NCBI GenBank assembly: GCA_019459485.1 | Contig: JAIBEZ010000026.1 | Coordinates: 1-64,000 of the forward strand | Length of the DNA stretch: 64,000 nt | Origin: Prolixibacteraceae bacterium | Lineage (GTDB): Bacteria > Bacteroidota > Bacteroidia > Bacteroidales > Prolixibacteraceae | Reading direction: 5' to 3' | In this document: positions 16,798 to 24,176 of the stretch, in pieces | Numbering within the stretch: the first letter of the stretch is position 1 | Layout of the letters: the number at the start of each line of letters is the position of its first letter | The notes under the pieces: model-generated | Told to the model about the DNA's origin: nothing | Seen by the model: only the letters and a program-made list of their open reading frames with translations | Databases searched by the model: none | Position numbers and translations under genes: made by a program

Positions 16798-17373
16798 TTA
16801 ATTATTCGAATTGAATTTTTGCTGATACATATATATAACCCGCGTTCGAGCCCTTTTTAGTCTCATCTTTACGGCATCATCGCTGATGCGCAGGGTTTTG
16901 GCAATATGCTTGATTGGTAGATTGTCCTGATACTTCATCAATAACAGCACTTTTTCTTCAGGATGGATCAATTCAAGAATCGTTAGCAGGTTTTCATAAT
17001 TTGCTTCTTCGAAGTCGGTTTCCGATTCATCAATGATTTCCGGGATCTCATTACTACTGTTCCAGTCCGGATAGTGAAGTTTTTTCTTAACCCTTAAATA
17101 ATCGATGCAGTAATTATAGGTAATCGAATATAACCAGGAGGAAAAGGAAGAGTTTCCTTTAAAGCCGGGTATTTTTTCATAGGCTTTTGTCAATATATCA
17201 TTTGCAAATTCTTCAGCCTGTTTGGCATCTTTCAGAAAACTGTAGCATTTGTCTTTTACTTTATTAAAATAGCGGGAATAAAGCACTTCAAACAACTCAT
17301 GATTACCGGTGTTCATTATTAGATGAACAATTTCTTCATCTGTCTTATGTTGATATTTTGTTTTTAATGCCAT
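16798..17373 (-). CDS. ECF-type RNA polymerase sigma factor
   Basis: A 191-residue sigma-70 family factor. Region 2 contains the -10 recognition segment (FANDILTKAYEKIPGFKG, SSFSSWLYSITYNYCIDYLR), and region 4 is a helix-turn-helix (LLLMKYQDNLPIKHIAKTLR, ISDDAVKMRLKRARTRV). No anti-sigma factor gene of the FecR or zinc-finger type adjoins it; the next gene on the strand is a PepSY-like protein. Its upstream gap is shared with the divergent lipoprotein gene at 17579, so it could control the cell-envelope cluster that begins there. That link is inference. Confidence 0.88.
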   Translation of the reverse strand: MALKTKYQHKTDEEIVHLIMNTGNHELFEVLYSRYFNKVKDKCYSFLKDAKQAEEFANDILTKAYEKIPGFKGNSSFSSWLYSITYNYCIDYLRVKKKLHYPDWNSSNEIPEIIDESETDFEEANYENLLTILELIHPEEKVLLLMKYQDNLPIKHIAKTLRISDDAVKMRLKRARTRVIYMYQQKFNSNN

Positions 17374-17578
17374 TAAATAGTGTTGAAATTGAGAAAAGTC
17401 GAAAAAAAATAAAAAAAATAATTATTTGTTGTGTTACTTCTACAAAAACCATCGTCACAATGGTAAATTTGACTGAAATTCCTTTTGAAGTTTCGATGTA
17501 AAAATAGAAATTAATAGAAGTTTTAAGTTATTTTATTGAGTTAATAATTTTTGAGAAAACCAAAATTTAAAATTGAGT

Positions 17579-18172
17579 ATGAAAAGTAAATTAATTATTG
17601 CTATTGCAGCAATGGGTGTCGCAGTGTTATTTAGCAGTTGTGCTAAAGTTCCTCAGACTGAAATTGATTCAGCACAAGCTGCTGTTCAAGAAGTTAAAGA
17701 TTCTGGTGCAGATTTGTATGTACCTGAAGCTTATTCAGCTTTAGTTGATTCAATGAAATCAGCTAACGAAAGTGTTGAAGTTGCTAAAGCCAAATGGTTC
17801 CCTAACTATTCAAAAGCTAAAGAACAATTAGCTGTAGTTAGCCAAATGTCTACTGACATCAAAGCTAAAGCAGAAACTCGCAAAGTTGAGTTGAAAGCTG
17901 AAGTTGAAGCTATGATTGTTGAAGTTAAAGCTTTAGTTGAAGAAAACAAAGCTTTGATCGCAAAAGCTCCAAGAGGTAAAGAAGGTAAAGCTGCTTTGGA
18001 AGCTATTTCTAGCGACCTTGCTGTAGCTGAAACAACTGTTACTGAAGTTGAAGCTCTTTTGGCTAATGGTGATTTGATTGGTTCTAACGACAAAATCAAA
18101 GCCGCTAAAGAAAAAGCTACTTCAATCAAAGCTGAATTGGAAGCTGCTATTGCAGCAAAAGGTGGAAAATAA
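17579..18172 (+). CDS. Abundant coiled-coil lipoprotein (DUF4398-like) ending in lysine; candidate peptidoglycan tether
   Basis: A 197-residue protein; ATG at 17579 is preferred over the TTG two codons earlier because it opens a clean lipoprotein signal with lipobox LFSSC (Cys at about residue 22). The mature part is almost wholly helical and rich in Ala, Lys, Glu and Val with no aromatic core after residue 80, which points to a long coiled coil or helical bundle. The first segment, AQAAVQEVKDSGADLYVPEA, resembles DUF4398 lipoproteins. It ends AAIAAKGGK with a C-terminal Lys, the residue by which Braun's lipoprotein is joined to peptidoglycan. Codons are strongly biased (GCT, GTT, GAA, AAA), as in highly expressed genes. 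It has its own terminator and stands directly before two L,D-transpeptidase genes. Confidence 0.85.
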   Translation: MKSKLIIAIAAMGVAVLFSSCAKVPQTEIDSAQAAVQEVKDSGADLYVPEAYSALVDSMKSANESVEVAKAKWFPNYSKAKEQLAVVSQMSTDIKAKAETRKVELKAEVEAMIVEVKALVEENKALIAKAPRGKEGKAALEAISSDLAVAETTVTEVEALLANGDLIGSNDKIKAAKEKATSIKAELEAAIAAKGGK

Positions 18173-18200
18173 CAATAACTCCTAGGAGTTGATCGTTTAC

Positions 18201-18233
18201 AATACCCGGGGGGCAACTTCCGGGTATTTTTTT
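18201..18233 (+). terminator. Strong terminator after the lipoprotein gene
   Basis: AATACCCGG (18201-18209) and CCGGGTATT (18220-18228) form a 9-bp stem around a 10-nt loop, followed by a run of seven T. It lies 28 bp past the lipoprotein stop and 13 bp before the next ATG. It would make the lipoprotein message far more abundant than read-through into the transpeptidase genes. Confidence 0.85.
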
Positions 18234-18245
18234 AATACAGAAGAA

Positions 18246-19382
18246 ATGGTTTTAAGGAAGAAGAATAAGAAGAAAATTAAGTGGTTGATAATTATTTTAT
18301 TCTCAGTTGTAACAATTGCAATCAGCATTTCTGTCATTATTGTATCACAAAAAGAACTGCCTACGGAGGATTTGAAGCTTGCCCGTGAAGCTTTGACAAT
18401 TGCAAAAGAAGCCGAGGCAAATATCTATTCTGAAAAAATTTACAAGGAATCTGTTCAGATGTATGATTCTGCAATGGTTAACTGGTCAAGGCAAAACTCC
18501 AGGTTCATTTTGTTTCGCAACTATGACCGGATTATTAACTTTGCTAAAAGTTCGAAAAAGAAAGCCGAAGAAGCAAGGGAAGAATCAATAAAAAAGTCGG
18601 CCAATTTAAGCAAGGATGTTCAGGCAGCATTTGTTAGCCTGGCAAAAAAAATAGAACTATACAACAAGCTTTTTAAAGACCTGCCATTACCGAAATCAGT
18701 TTTTGATGCGCATAACAAATCGAAAATGTTTTTAAGCGAATCAAAAATTGCTCATGAAAGTGGCAAGTTGAAAGACGCAGAAGTTTTATTCAAAAAAGCT
18801 GAGATATATGTCAACCATGCCAATGTTGCTGCCGGAAAAATGCTGCGCGACTATTTTGAAGACCATTCGAAGTGGAAGAATCTGGCAAATGATGCCATTG
18901 CTGCTTCACGCGGAGGGAATAAAGTGATCCTGGTTGATAAAGTTGCCCATTTACTGTATGTTTACCAATCAGGAAAAGTAATCCGTACTTACGATGCTGA
19001 ATTTGGTCCAAATTGGATGGCACACAAAGAACGAACCGGAGACAATGCCACTCCTGAAGGTAACTATCGCATCACCAAAAAGAAAGAGCGGGGAAATACA
19101 ATTTATCACAAAGCATTGCTTATTGATTATCCCAATGCAGAAGATAAAGTTAGATTTGCAGAGAAAAAAAAGAAAGGATTAATTTCCAGAAGTGCTGGTA
19201 TTGGTAGTTTAATCGAAATACACGGGCACGGTGGCAAAGGGTTTAATTGGACCAGCGGTTGCGTTGGATTGAAAAATCGGGATATGGACGATTTATTCAG
19301 GTTGGTAGGCAACGGAACCAGGGTAACAATAGTTGGTTCAATTGAGCCACTCTCAGTAATTTCAGAAGGATTGGATTTTTAA
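18246..19382 (+). CDS. L,D-transpeptidase (YkuD domain) with N-terminal membrane anchor and helical domain
   Basis: 378 residues from the ATG at 18246, chosen because the upstream frame runs through the terminator. A basic N-terminus (KKNKKKIKW) precedes one membrane segment (about residues 14-34), then an all-helical periplasmic domain whose start (LAREALTIAKEAEANIYSEK) resembles that of the adjacent lipoprotein. The C-terminal YkuD domain spans about residues 230-365: KVILVDKVAHLLYVY, TPEGNYRI, IEIHGHGG and the catalytic Cys in TSGCVGLKN (about residue 339). Such enzymes form 3-3 cross-links or attach proteins to the meso-diaminopimelate of peptidoglycan. Gene order suggests the neighbouring lipoprotein as a substrate. 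Confidence 0.9.
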   Translation: MVLRKKNKKKIKWLIIILFSVVTIAISISVIIVSQKELPTEDLKLAREALTIAKEAEANIYSEKIYKESVQMYDSAMVNWSRQNSRFILFRNYDRIINFAKSSKKKAEEAREESIKKSANLSKDVQAAFVSLAKKIELYNKLFKDLPLPKSVFDAHNKSKMFLSESKIAHESGKLKDAEVLFKKAEIYVNHANVAAGKMLRDYFEDHSKWKNLANDAIAASRGGNKVILVDKVAHLLYVYQSGKVIRTYDAEFGPNWMAHKERTGDNATPEGNYRITKKKERGNTIYHKALLIDYPNAEDKVRFAEKKKKGLISRSAGIGSLIEIHGHGGKGFNWTSGCVGLKNRDMDDLFRLVGNGTRVTIVGSIEPLSVISEGLDF

Positions 19383-19469
19383 TTCTTTTGAAACTTTTAT
19401 TAAAAAAAATAGTTGATGTTATAAATGTATTTAAAACGAGAATAACATCTGTAACAAAATAATATATCT

Positions 19470-20132
19470 ATGATTCGCTCCTTATTAATTTATATCGCGG
19501 TATTGTTTGTCGGAATCCTGTTCTTTATTTCGATGATACTTTTTGTAATTCCGGCATTGCAGGAATCAACGTTAGTCCTACCCTCTCTGAACAAAGCACA
19601 ATCGGCCCCGGAAGGCGTCGATAGCCAAAAGGAGAAACTGGAAAAAGAAATTGGACAGCTACAAACTAAGCTGGATAAATACACGCCATCAAATGCTTAT
19701 GTTATTATCAATACAACCGATAACCATTTCTATTTGTACAAAGGGAAAAATTTGATTCGTGAAGGCATTTGTTCCACCGGCAAAAATGAAAGACTTGTTC
19801 AGAGCGATGGCGAAAAGGAGTTTGTATTTCACACTCCGTTAGGTGTTCACCGTGTACAGCGCAAACAACCAAACCCGGTTTGGGCAAAACCCGACTGGGC
19901 ATTTATTGAAGACGGATTACCAATTCCGCCAAGAGGACACCCATCCCGGTTTGAATCAGGTACTCTCGGAGCTTATAAATTAGAGCTTGGTGATGGATAT
20001 ATGATTCATGGAACAATTTACAAACGTTTTATGGGATTGAATGTAACCCATGGTTGTGTCCGCATGGGCGACGAAGATTTGGAAATAGTTTACAAGACAA
20101 TGGAAGTTGGTTCAAAAGTTTATATATATTAA
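19470..20132 (+). CDS. Second L,D-transpeptidase (YkuD domain)
   Basis: A 220-residue protein with an N-terminal membrane segment (about residues 5-29), a short coiled coil (SQKEKLEKEIGQLQTKL) and a compact YkuD domain. Substrate-pocket and catalytic motifs are complete: IHGTIYKRFMG and the THGCVRMG signature with Cys at about residue 196. It is a smaller and more canonical enzyme than its upstream neighbour, with which it shares only the catalytic domain. It lies 87 bp downstream of that gene and 2 bp upstream of the next, so it probably heads or continues an operon acting in the periplasm. Confidence 0.92.
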   Translation: MIRSLLIYIAVLFVGILFFISMILFVIPALQESTLVLPSLNKAQSAPEGVDSQKEKLEKEIGQLQTKLDKYTPSNAYVIINTTDNHFYLYKGKNLIREGICSTGKNERLVQSDGEKEFVFHTPLGVHRVQRKQPNPVWAKPDWAFIEDGLPIPPRGHPSRFESGTLGAYKLELGDGYMIHGTIYKRFMGLNVTHGCVRMGDEDLEIVYKTMEVGSKVYIY

Positions 20133-20134
20133 TA

Positions 20135-20938
20135 ATGAAAGAAAATTCGGCTGAAGACTTTGATAGTCTGTTCATAAAAAAATACAAGGGGCTAAAGATT
20201 TTTGTGATCATCTTTAGTGCAATACTACTCACTTTTATAAGTGTCTATACATTTTTTTCGGTTGGTGCAGTTCGCGATCGAATGAAATTGGCACAAACAC
20301 AGGTTGAAGCAACAGATCCGGTCAGTCCATCCCTGATTGATTTGATGAAAGAAAAAGCCTGGGTTGAATCACGTATTAAAATGGCTTCAGGAGATTCAAT
20401 CGGTTTATCAATTGATCTGGGAAAACAACTACTCCAACTCGAATTGAAAGGTGTTGTTGTCATGTCAACAAAAATCCGTGACTACTCAACTTCCGGTTTC
20501 TTCAAACGAATGGATGGAAATGTTTATTTTTCAATGTTCGGAACACCATTGACAATTCAAAAATTCGAATCTTCCATCGAAAAAAATCCATTTAAAGTTG
20601 TACAGGCTCCAAAATCTGCAGAAGAGGCTGAAGCTTCAGTTGCTGTAAATGATTCGTTACCGAAAGAAAATGTATTCTGGACAGTTAAATTCGATCGTGA
20701 ATTTGAGTTGAATATACAGGGAATTGATTCCATTTCAGAATCTGAATCGAAATACCGATTGGGTAAAGGTTTTGAATTTAAAAGAGATCTGAAAAATATT
20801 TTCAATTCATTCAAGCACATTGTACAATTCAAGAAACCTATCTATACTCCTGAAATCCTCATTGCTATTCCGGAAAATGAAGCCAAGGCTATTCTGAGGG
20901 CTTTGCCCCGAAACGCATCGGTTACCATTCGCATTTAG
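20135..20938 (+). CDS. Membrane-anchored periplasmic protein of unknown function, in L,D-transpeptidase operon
   Basis: 267 residues from the ATG at 20135, two bases after the transpeptidase stop; the longer frame upstream only overlaps that gene. It has one N-terminal membrane segment (KIFVIIFSAILLTFISVYTF) and a periplasmic remainder of mixed alpha/beta character containing LDLGKQLLQLELKGV-like and GTPLTIQKFE segments. No family is recognised. Very tight coupling to the second L,D-transpeptidase suggests it works with it, for instance as a regulator or scaffold; this is inference. Confidence 0.75.
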   Translation: MKENSAEDFDSLFIKKYKGLKIFVIIFSAILLTFISVYTFFSVGAVRDRMKLAQTQVEATDPVSPSLIDLMKEKAWVESRIKMASGDSIGLSIDLGKQLLQLELKGVVVMSTKIRDYSTSGFFKRMDGNVYFSMFGTPLTIQKFESSIEKNPFKVVQAPKSAEEAEASVAVNDSLPKENVFWTVKFDREFELNIQGIDSISESESKYRLGKGFEFKRDLKNIFNSFKHIVQFKKPIYTPEILIAIPENEAKAILRALPRNASVTIRI

Positions 20939-20959
20939 GTTTGGGATTATCAAACGTGC

Positions 20960-21532
20960 ATGAAAATCAAAGCAGATATCTCCGGTTTTATACTGGCTGG
21001 CGGTAAAAGCAACCGCATGGGAACCGATAAAGCACTTTTATTGGTTCAGGAGGAGACTTTGCTGATACGGATAAAAAATCTCATTGGTCCATTTTGCAAA
21101 ACGGTTGAAATCAGTGGTTACAAATCAGATTATTCTGATTTTAATATTAAAATGATTCCTGATTTATACCCAGGTATCGGTCCGGTTTCAGGATTAATTT
21201 CCACATTAAAACATTCTTCAACCGAATGGAACCTTTTGGTCAGTGTCGATACTCCATTTATTAACAAGGAATTGATACAATCTTTGATCACACAAATCGG
21301 TGAATTTGATTGTATTATTCCGGAACATGATGGCGGAATGGAACCGCTGATTGGCTTATACAACCGGAAGATTTTACCTCAACTTGAAGAAGTAATCAAT
21401 CAGGGCGATTACAAACTCCAGAGATTGGTAGCGAAACTGAATACACGTTACCTTGATTGTCGCCCTCTGATCCAAAAATATCCACGTTTGTTTTTCAATA
21501 TCAATCGTCCCGAGGATTACAACTCCATCTGA
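20960..21532 (+). CDS. mobA: Molybdenum cofactor guanylyltransferase (MobA)
   Basis: A 190-residue nucleotidyltransferase. The GTP-binding signature LAGGKSNRMGTDKALL is at residues 11-26, followed by the substrate motifs PDLYPGIGPVSGL and the metal-binding VSVDTPF; the end (FNINRPEDY) is also typical of MobA. It attaches GMP to molybdopterin to form the bis-MGD cofactor of molybdoenzymes. It lies 21 bp downstream of the transpeptidase-associated gene, so it is probably part of that transcript although functionally unrelated. No other molybdenum cofactor genes are in the window. Confidence 0.9.
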   Translation: MKIKADISGFILAGGKSNRMGTDKALLLVQEETLLIRIKNLIGPFCKTVEISGYKSDYSDFNIKMIPDLYPGIGPVSGLISTLKHSSTEWNLLVSVDTPFINKELIQSLITQIGEFDCIIPEHDGGMEPLIGLYNRKILPQLEEVINQGDYKLQRLVAKLNTRYLDCRPLIQKYPRLFFNINRPEDYNSI

Positions 21533-21597
21533 TTTGCTAAAATGCTCATTTTCCTTTTCCTGAAGAACTGTTTCGGTTAAAGCGGAAAGCTTTTTGT

Positions 21598-21605
21598 TAA
21601 CTTTG
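21598..21605 (+). promoter_or_regulatory. Possible -7 promoter element of the M48 protease gene
   Basis: TAACTTTG matches TAnnTTTG and lies 16 bp upstream of the ATG at 21622. No clear -33 TTTG is present at the expected spacing. Confidence 0.35.
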
Positions 21606-21621
21606 GACAAAATTTCAATGC

Positions 21622-22866
21622 ATGTCGCAAATCTTGTTTTATATTATTATTGGCCTTGTTGTGGCCGATTTTATTTTTGAGCGCATTTTGGAATACCTTA
21701 ATTCTACCCGATGGAGCGATCGACTTCCGGAGGAAGTGAAAGGTATTTACGACGAAGAAAAATACCGCAAGCAACAAGCTTATGAGAAAGTGAATTTTCG
21801 CTTTTCGATGATCAGCTCCTCGTTCAGTTTTATTGTGCTGTTACTCATGTTTCTAGTCTCCGGATTTGCATGGGTGAACAGTGTAGCCCTTTCAGTTTCG
21901 GCTAATTCAATCCTGACAGCGTTGGTTTTCTTCGGAATATTGATGTTTGTATCTGATATCCTAACAACCCCCTTTTCAGTTTACGACACTTTTGTAATTG
22001 AAGAAAAATTTGGCTTTAACAAAACCACTCCCAAAACGTTTGTTCTCGATAAATTAAAAGGCTGGTTACTTGGAGCGGTTATCGGTGGCGGATTGCTTGC
22101 GCTGATTATCTATATCTATCAGCTGACAACCAGCAATTTCTGGATTTATGCATGGATGGTTATCAGTGCATTTTCAATTTTCATGGTACTGTTTTATTCC
22201 AATCTGATAGTTCCATTGTTCAATAAGCAAACGCCACTTCCTGAAGGCGAATTAAAGTCAGCCATCGAAAGTTTCTCAGCCAAAGTTGGATTTAAACTCG
22301 ACAATATTTATGTGATCGATGGCTCGAAACGATCGACCAGGGCAAACGCTTATTTTACCGGATTGGGAGCAAAAAAGCGGATTGTATTGTACGATACGCT
22401 CATCAACGATCTCACAACCAATGAACTGATTGCGGTTTTGGCGCACGAAATCGGTCATTACAAAAAACACCATGTGATTTGGAGTTTGCTGCTCGGAATT
22501 TTACAAACTGGTATCGTTTTATTTATTTTTTCATTATTTGTCGGCAACCCTATATTATCAGCAGCACTGGGAGTTGCAGAGCCCAGTTTTCATATCGGAC
22601 TGATCGCTTTTGGTGTTTTGTATTCGCCAATTTCGATGGTTACCGGACTGGCGATGAATATCTTTTCCAGAAAGAATGAATATGAGGCTGATGCCTTTGC
22701 TGCGAAACACTTTGATACCAACGAAATGGCTTCAGCATTGAAAAAATTATCTGTAACCAACCTGAGCAATCTCCGCCCACATCCTGTTTATGTGTTTTTT
22801 CATTATTCGCACCCTACCCTTTTACAAAGGCTGGAAGCATTAAAATCAAAACAGAATATCCAATAA
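21622..22866 (+). CDS. M48 family metallopeptidase (Ste24/CAAX prenyl protease type)
   Basis: A 414-residue integral membrane protease with about seven hydrophobic segments. The zinc site is HEIGH (about residue 275), and the third ligand is the Glu in NEYEADAFA (about residue 352). The N-terminal region with FVIEEKFGFNKTTPKTFVLD is the conserved Ste24 signature. In bacteria without prenylated CAAX proteins these enzymes are thought to work in membrane protein quality control; that role here is inferred. The upstream gap is short and a 7-bp-period repeat follows the gene. Confidence 0.9.
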   Translation: MSQILFYIIIGLVVADFIFERILEYLNSTRWSDRLPEEVKGIYDEEKYRKQQAYEKVNFRFSMISSSFSFIVLLLMFLVSGFAWVNSVALSVSANSILTALVFFGILMFVSDILTTPFSVYDTFVIEEKFGFNKTTPKTFVLDKLKGWLLGAVIGGGLLALIIYIYQLTTSNFWIYAWMVISAFSIFMVLFYSNLIVPLFNKQTPLPEGELKSAIESFSAKVGFKLDNIYVIDGSKRSTRANAYFTGLGAKKRIVLYDTLINDLTTNELIAVLAHEIGHYKKHHVIWSLLLGILQTGIVLFIFSLFVGNPILSAALGVAEPSFHIGLIAFGVLYSPISMVTGLAMNIFSRKNEYEADAFAAKHFDTNEMASALKKLSVTNLSNLRPHPVYVFFHYSHPTLLQRLEALKSKQNIQ

Positions 22867-22882
22867 CCAATATCTTCGGAAC

Positions 22883-22915
22883 GAACTTGGAACTTTGAAC
22901 CTGGAACTTGAAACT
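22883..22915. repeat. Degenerate 7-bp-period repeat, copy 1
   Basis: Read on the minus strand the units are AGTTTCA, AGTTCCA, GGTTCAA, AGTTCCA, AGTTC. The array fills the gap between the M48 protease and cinA and ends 7 bp before the cinA ATG, thus lying in the region that would hold a ribosome binding site. Related arrays lie at 35484-35521 and 63112-63148. Confidence 0.6.
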
Positions 22916-22922
22916 CATATAA

Positions 22923-24173
22923 ATGAAAGCAGAACTAATTACAATAGGCGACGAAATTTTAATCGGACAGATTATTGATACCAATTCGGCATGGATGGGG
23001 CAACAGCTCAATCTGCACGGCATTGAAGTATATCAGGTTACTTCGGTTCACGACAACCGCGAACACATTTTGAAAGCGCTTGCCGATGCCGAAAAAGATG
23101 CTGATCTGGTGCTGATTACCGGTGGCCTTGGCCCAACCAAAGACGATATTACCAAAGAATGCCTGTGCGAATATTTTGCGACGGAATTGATTTATTTTCC
23201 TGAAGTTTTTGAGCATGTCGAGTCACTTTTATCCGCGCGAAACGTTACAATCAACCAATTGAACCGCGATCAGGCAATGTTACCGGCCAGTTGTACGGTG
23301 CTGCACAATTCGGTTGGAACGGCTTCAGGAATGTGGTTCGAGCGCAATGGAACCATTTTTGTCTCGATGCCGGGCGTGCCTTTCGAAATGGAAGCCATCA
23401 TGACTGAAGAGGTTTTTCCGAGGCTGATAAAACTTGGAATTCTGGAATCGATCGTACACAAAACCATTCTGACACTTGGATTGCCTGAATCGATGCTTGC
23501 CGAAAAGATTGAGCATTGGGAAAATGCGTTGCCCAATTTCATCAAGCTGGCCTATCTTCCAAGTGCGTTGGCAGTTCGTCTTCGCCTGAGCGCTTATGGT
23601 ACCGATAGGGCATTGCTTGAAACTGAAATCGACAAACAGGTGAAAGAGTTGTTAACCATCATTCCTGAAAATATTTTTGGTTTCGATGATGAGAACATGG
23701 CGCTGGTAATTGGAAGAATACTGATTAGTACATCAAAAACACTGGCAGTGGCCGAAAGCTGTACCGGTGGAAATATTGCACATTCTATTACTTCCAACTC
23801 CGGAAGTTCAGCCTATTTTAAAGGGGGCGTGATCGCCTATTCCAACGAAATAAAAATAAAACTGCTGGATGTTCCGGACGAAATGATTGAAATTCATGGC
23901 GCTGTCAGTCAGCAGGTAGCAGAAGCGATGGCCATTGGAGCACAAAAAGCTTTGAATGCCGATTATTCCATTTCGACAACCGGAATAGCCGGACCGGATG
24001 GTGGAACAGCCGAAAAACCGGTCGGAACTGTTTGGATAGCGGTGGCTGGTCCTTCAGGAGTAAAAAGTGAAAAATTTATTTTCAGACATAACCGCGAACG
24101 AAATATAATACGCTCAACACAAACTGCGTTAAATCTTTTACGTATGCTTATTTTAAACGACATCAAAGAATAA
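22923..24173 (+). CDS. cinA: CinA family protein (nicotinamide-nucleotide amidohydrolase)
   Basis: A 416-residue two-domain protein. The N-terminal MoCF/COG1058 domain starts ELITIGDEILIGQIIDTNS and has the GGLGPTKDDIT loop; the C-terminal CinA domain has AVAESCTGGNIAHSIT and the TGIAGPDGGTAEKPVGTVWI signature. The C-terminal domain deamidates nicotinamide mononucleotide in pyridine nucleotide recycling, and the N-terminal one has ADP-ribose pyrophosphatase activity in characterised homologues. The gene ends 3 bp before the AsmA-like gene and is likely co-transcribed with it. Confidence 0.95.
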   Translation: MKAELITIGDEILIGQIIDTNSAWMGQQLNLHGIEVYQVTSVHDNREHILKALADAEKDADLVLITGGLGPTKDDITKECLCEYFATELIYFPEVFEHVESLLSARNVTINQLNRDQAMLPASCTVLHNSVGTASGMWFERNGTIFVSMPGVPFEMEAIMTEEVFPRLIKLGILESIVHKTILTLGLPESMLAEKIEHWENALPNFIKLAYLPSALAVRLRLSAYGTDRALLETEIDKQVKELLTIIPENIFGFDDENMALVIGRILISTSKTLAVAESCTGGNIAHSITSNSGSSAYFKGGVIAYSNEIKIKLLDVPDEMIEIHGAVSQQVAEAMAIGAQKALNADYSISTTGIAGPDGGTAEKPVGTVWIAVAGPSGVKSEKFIFRHNRERNIIRSTQTALNLLRMLILNDIKE

Positions 24174-24176
24174 AAA

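Noticed and set aside
17806-18216. 136-codon frame antisense to the coiled-coil lipoprotein
   Set aside because: It is produced by the repetitive GCT/GAA/AAA codon use of the real gene and runs into the terminator.
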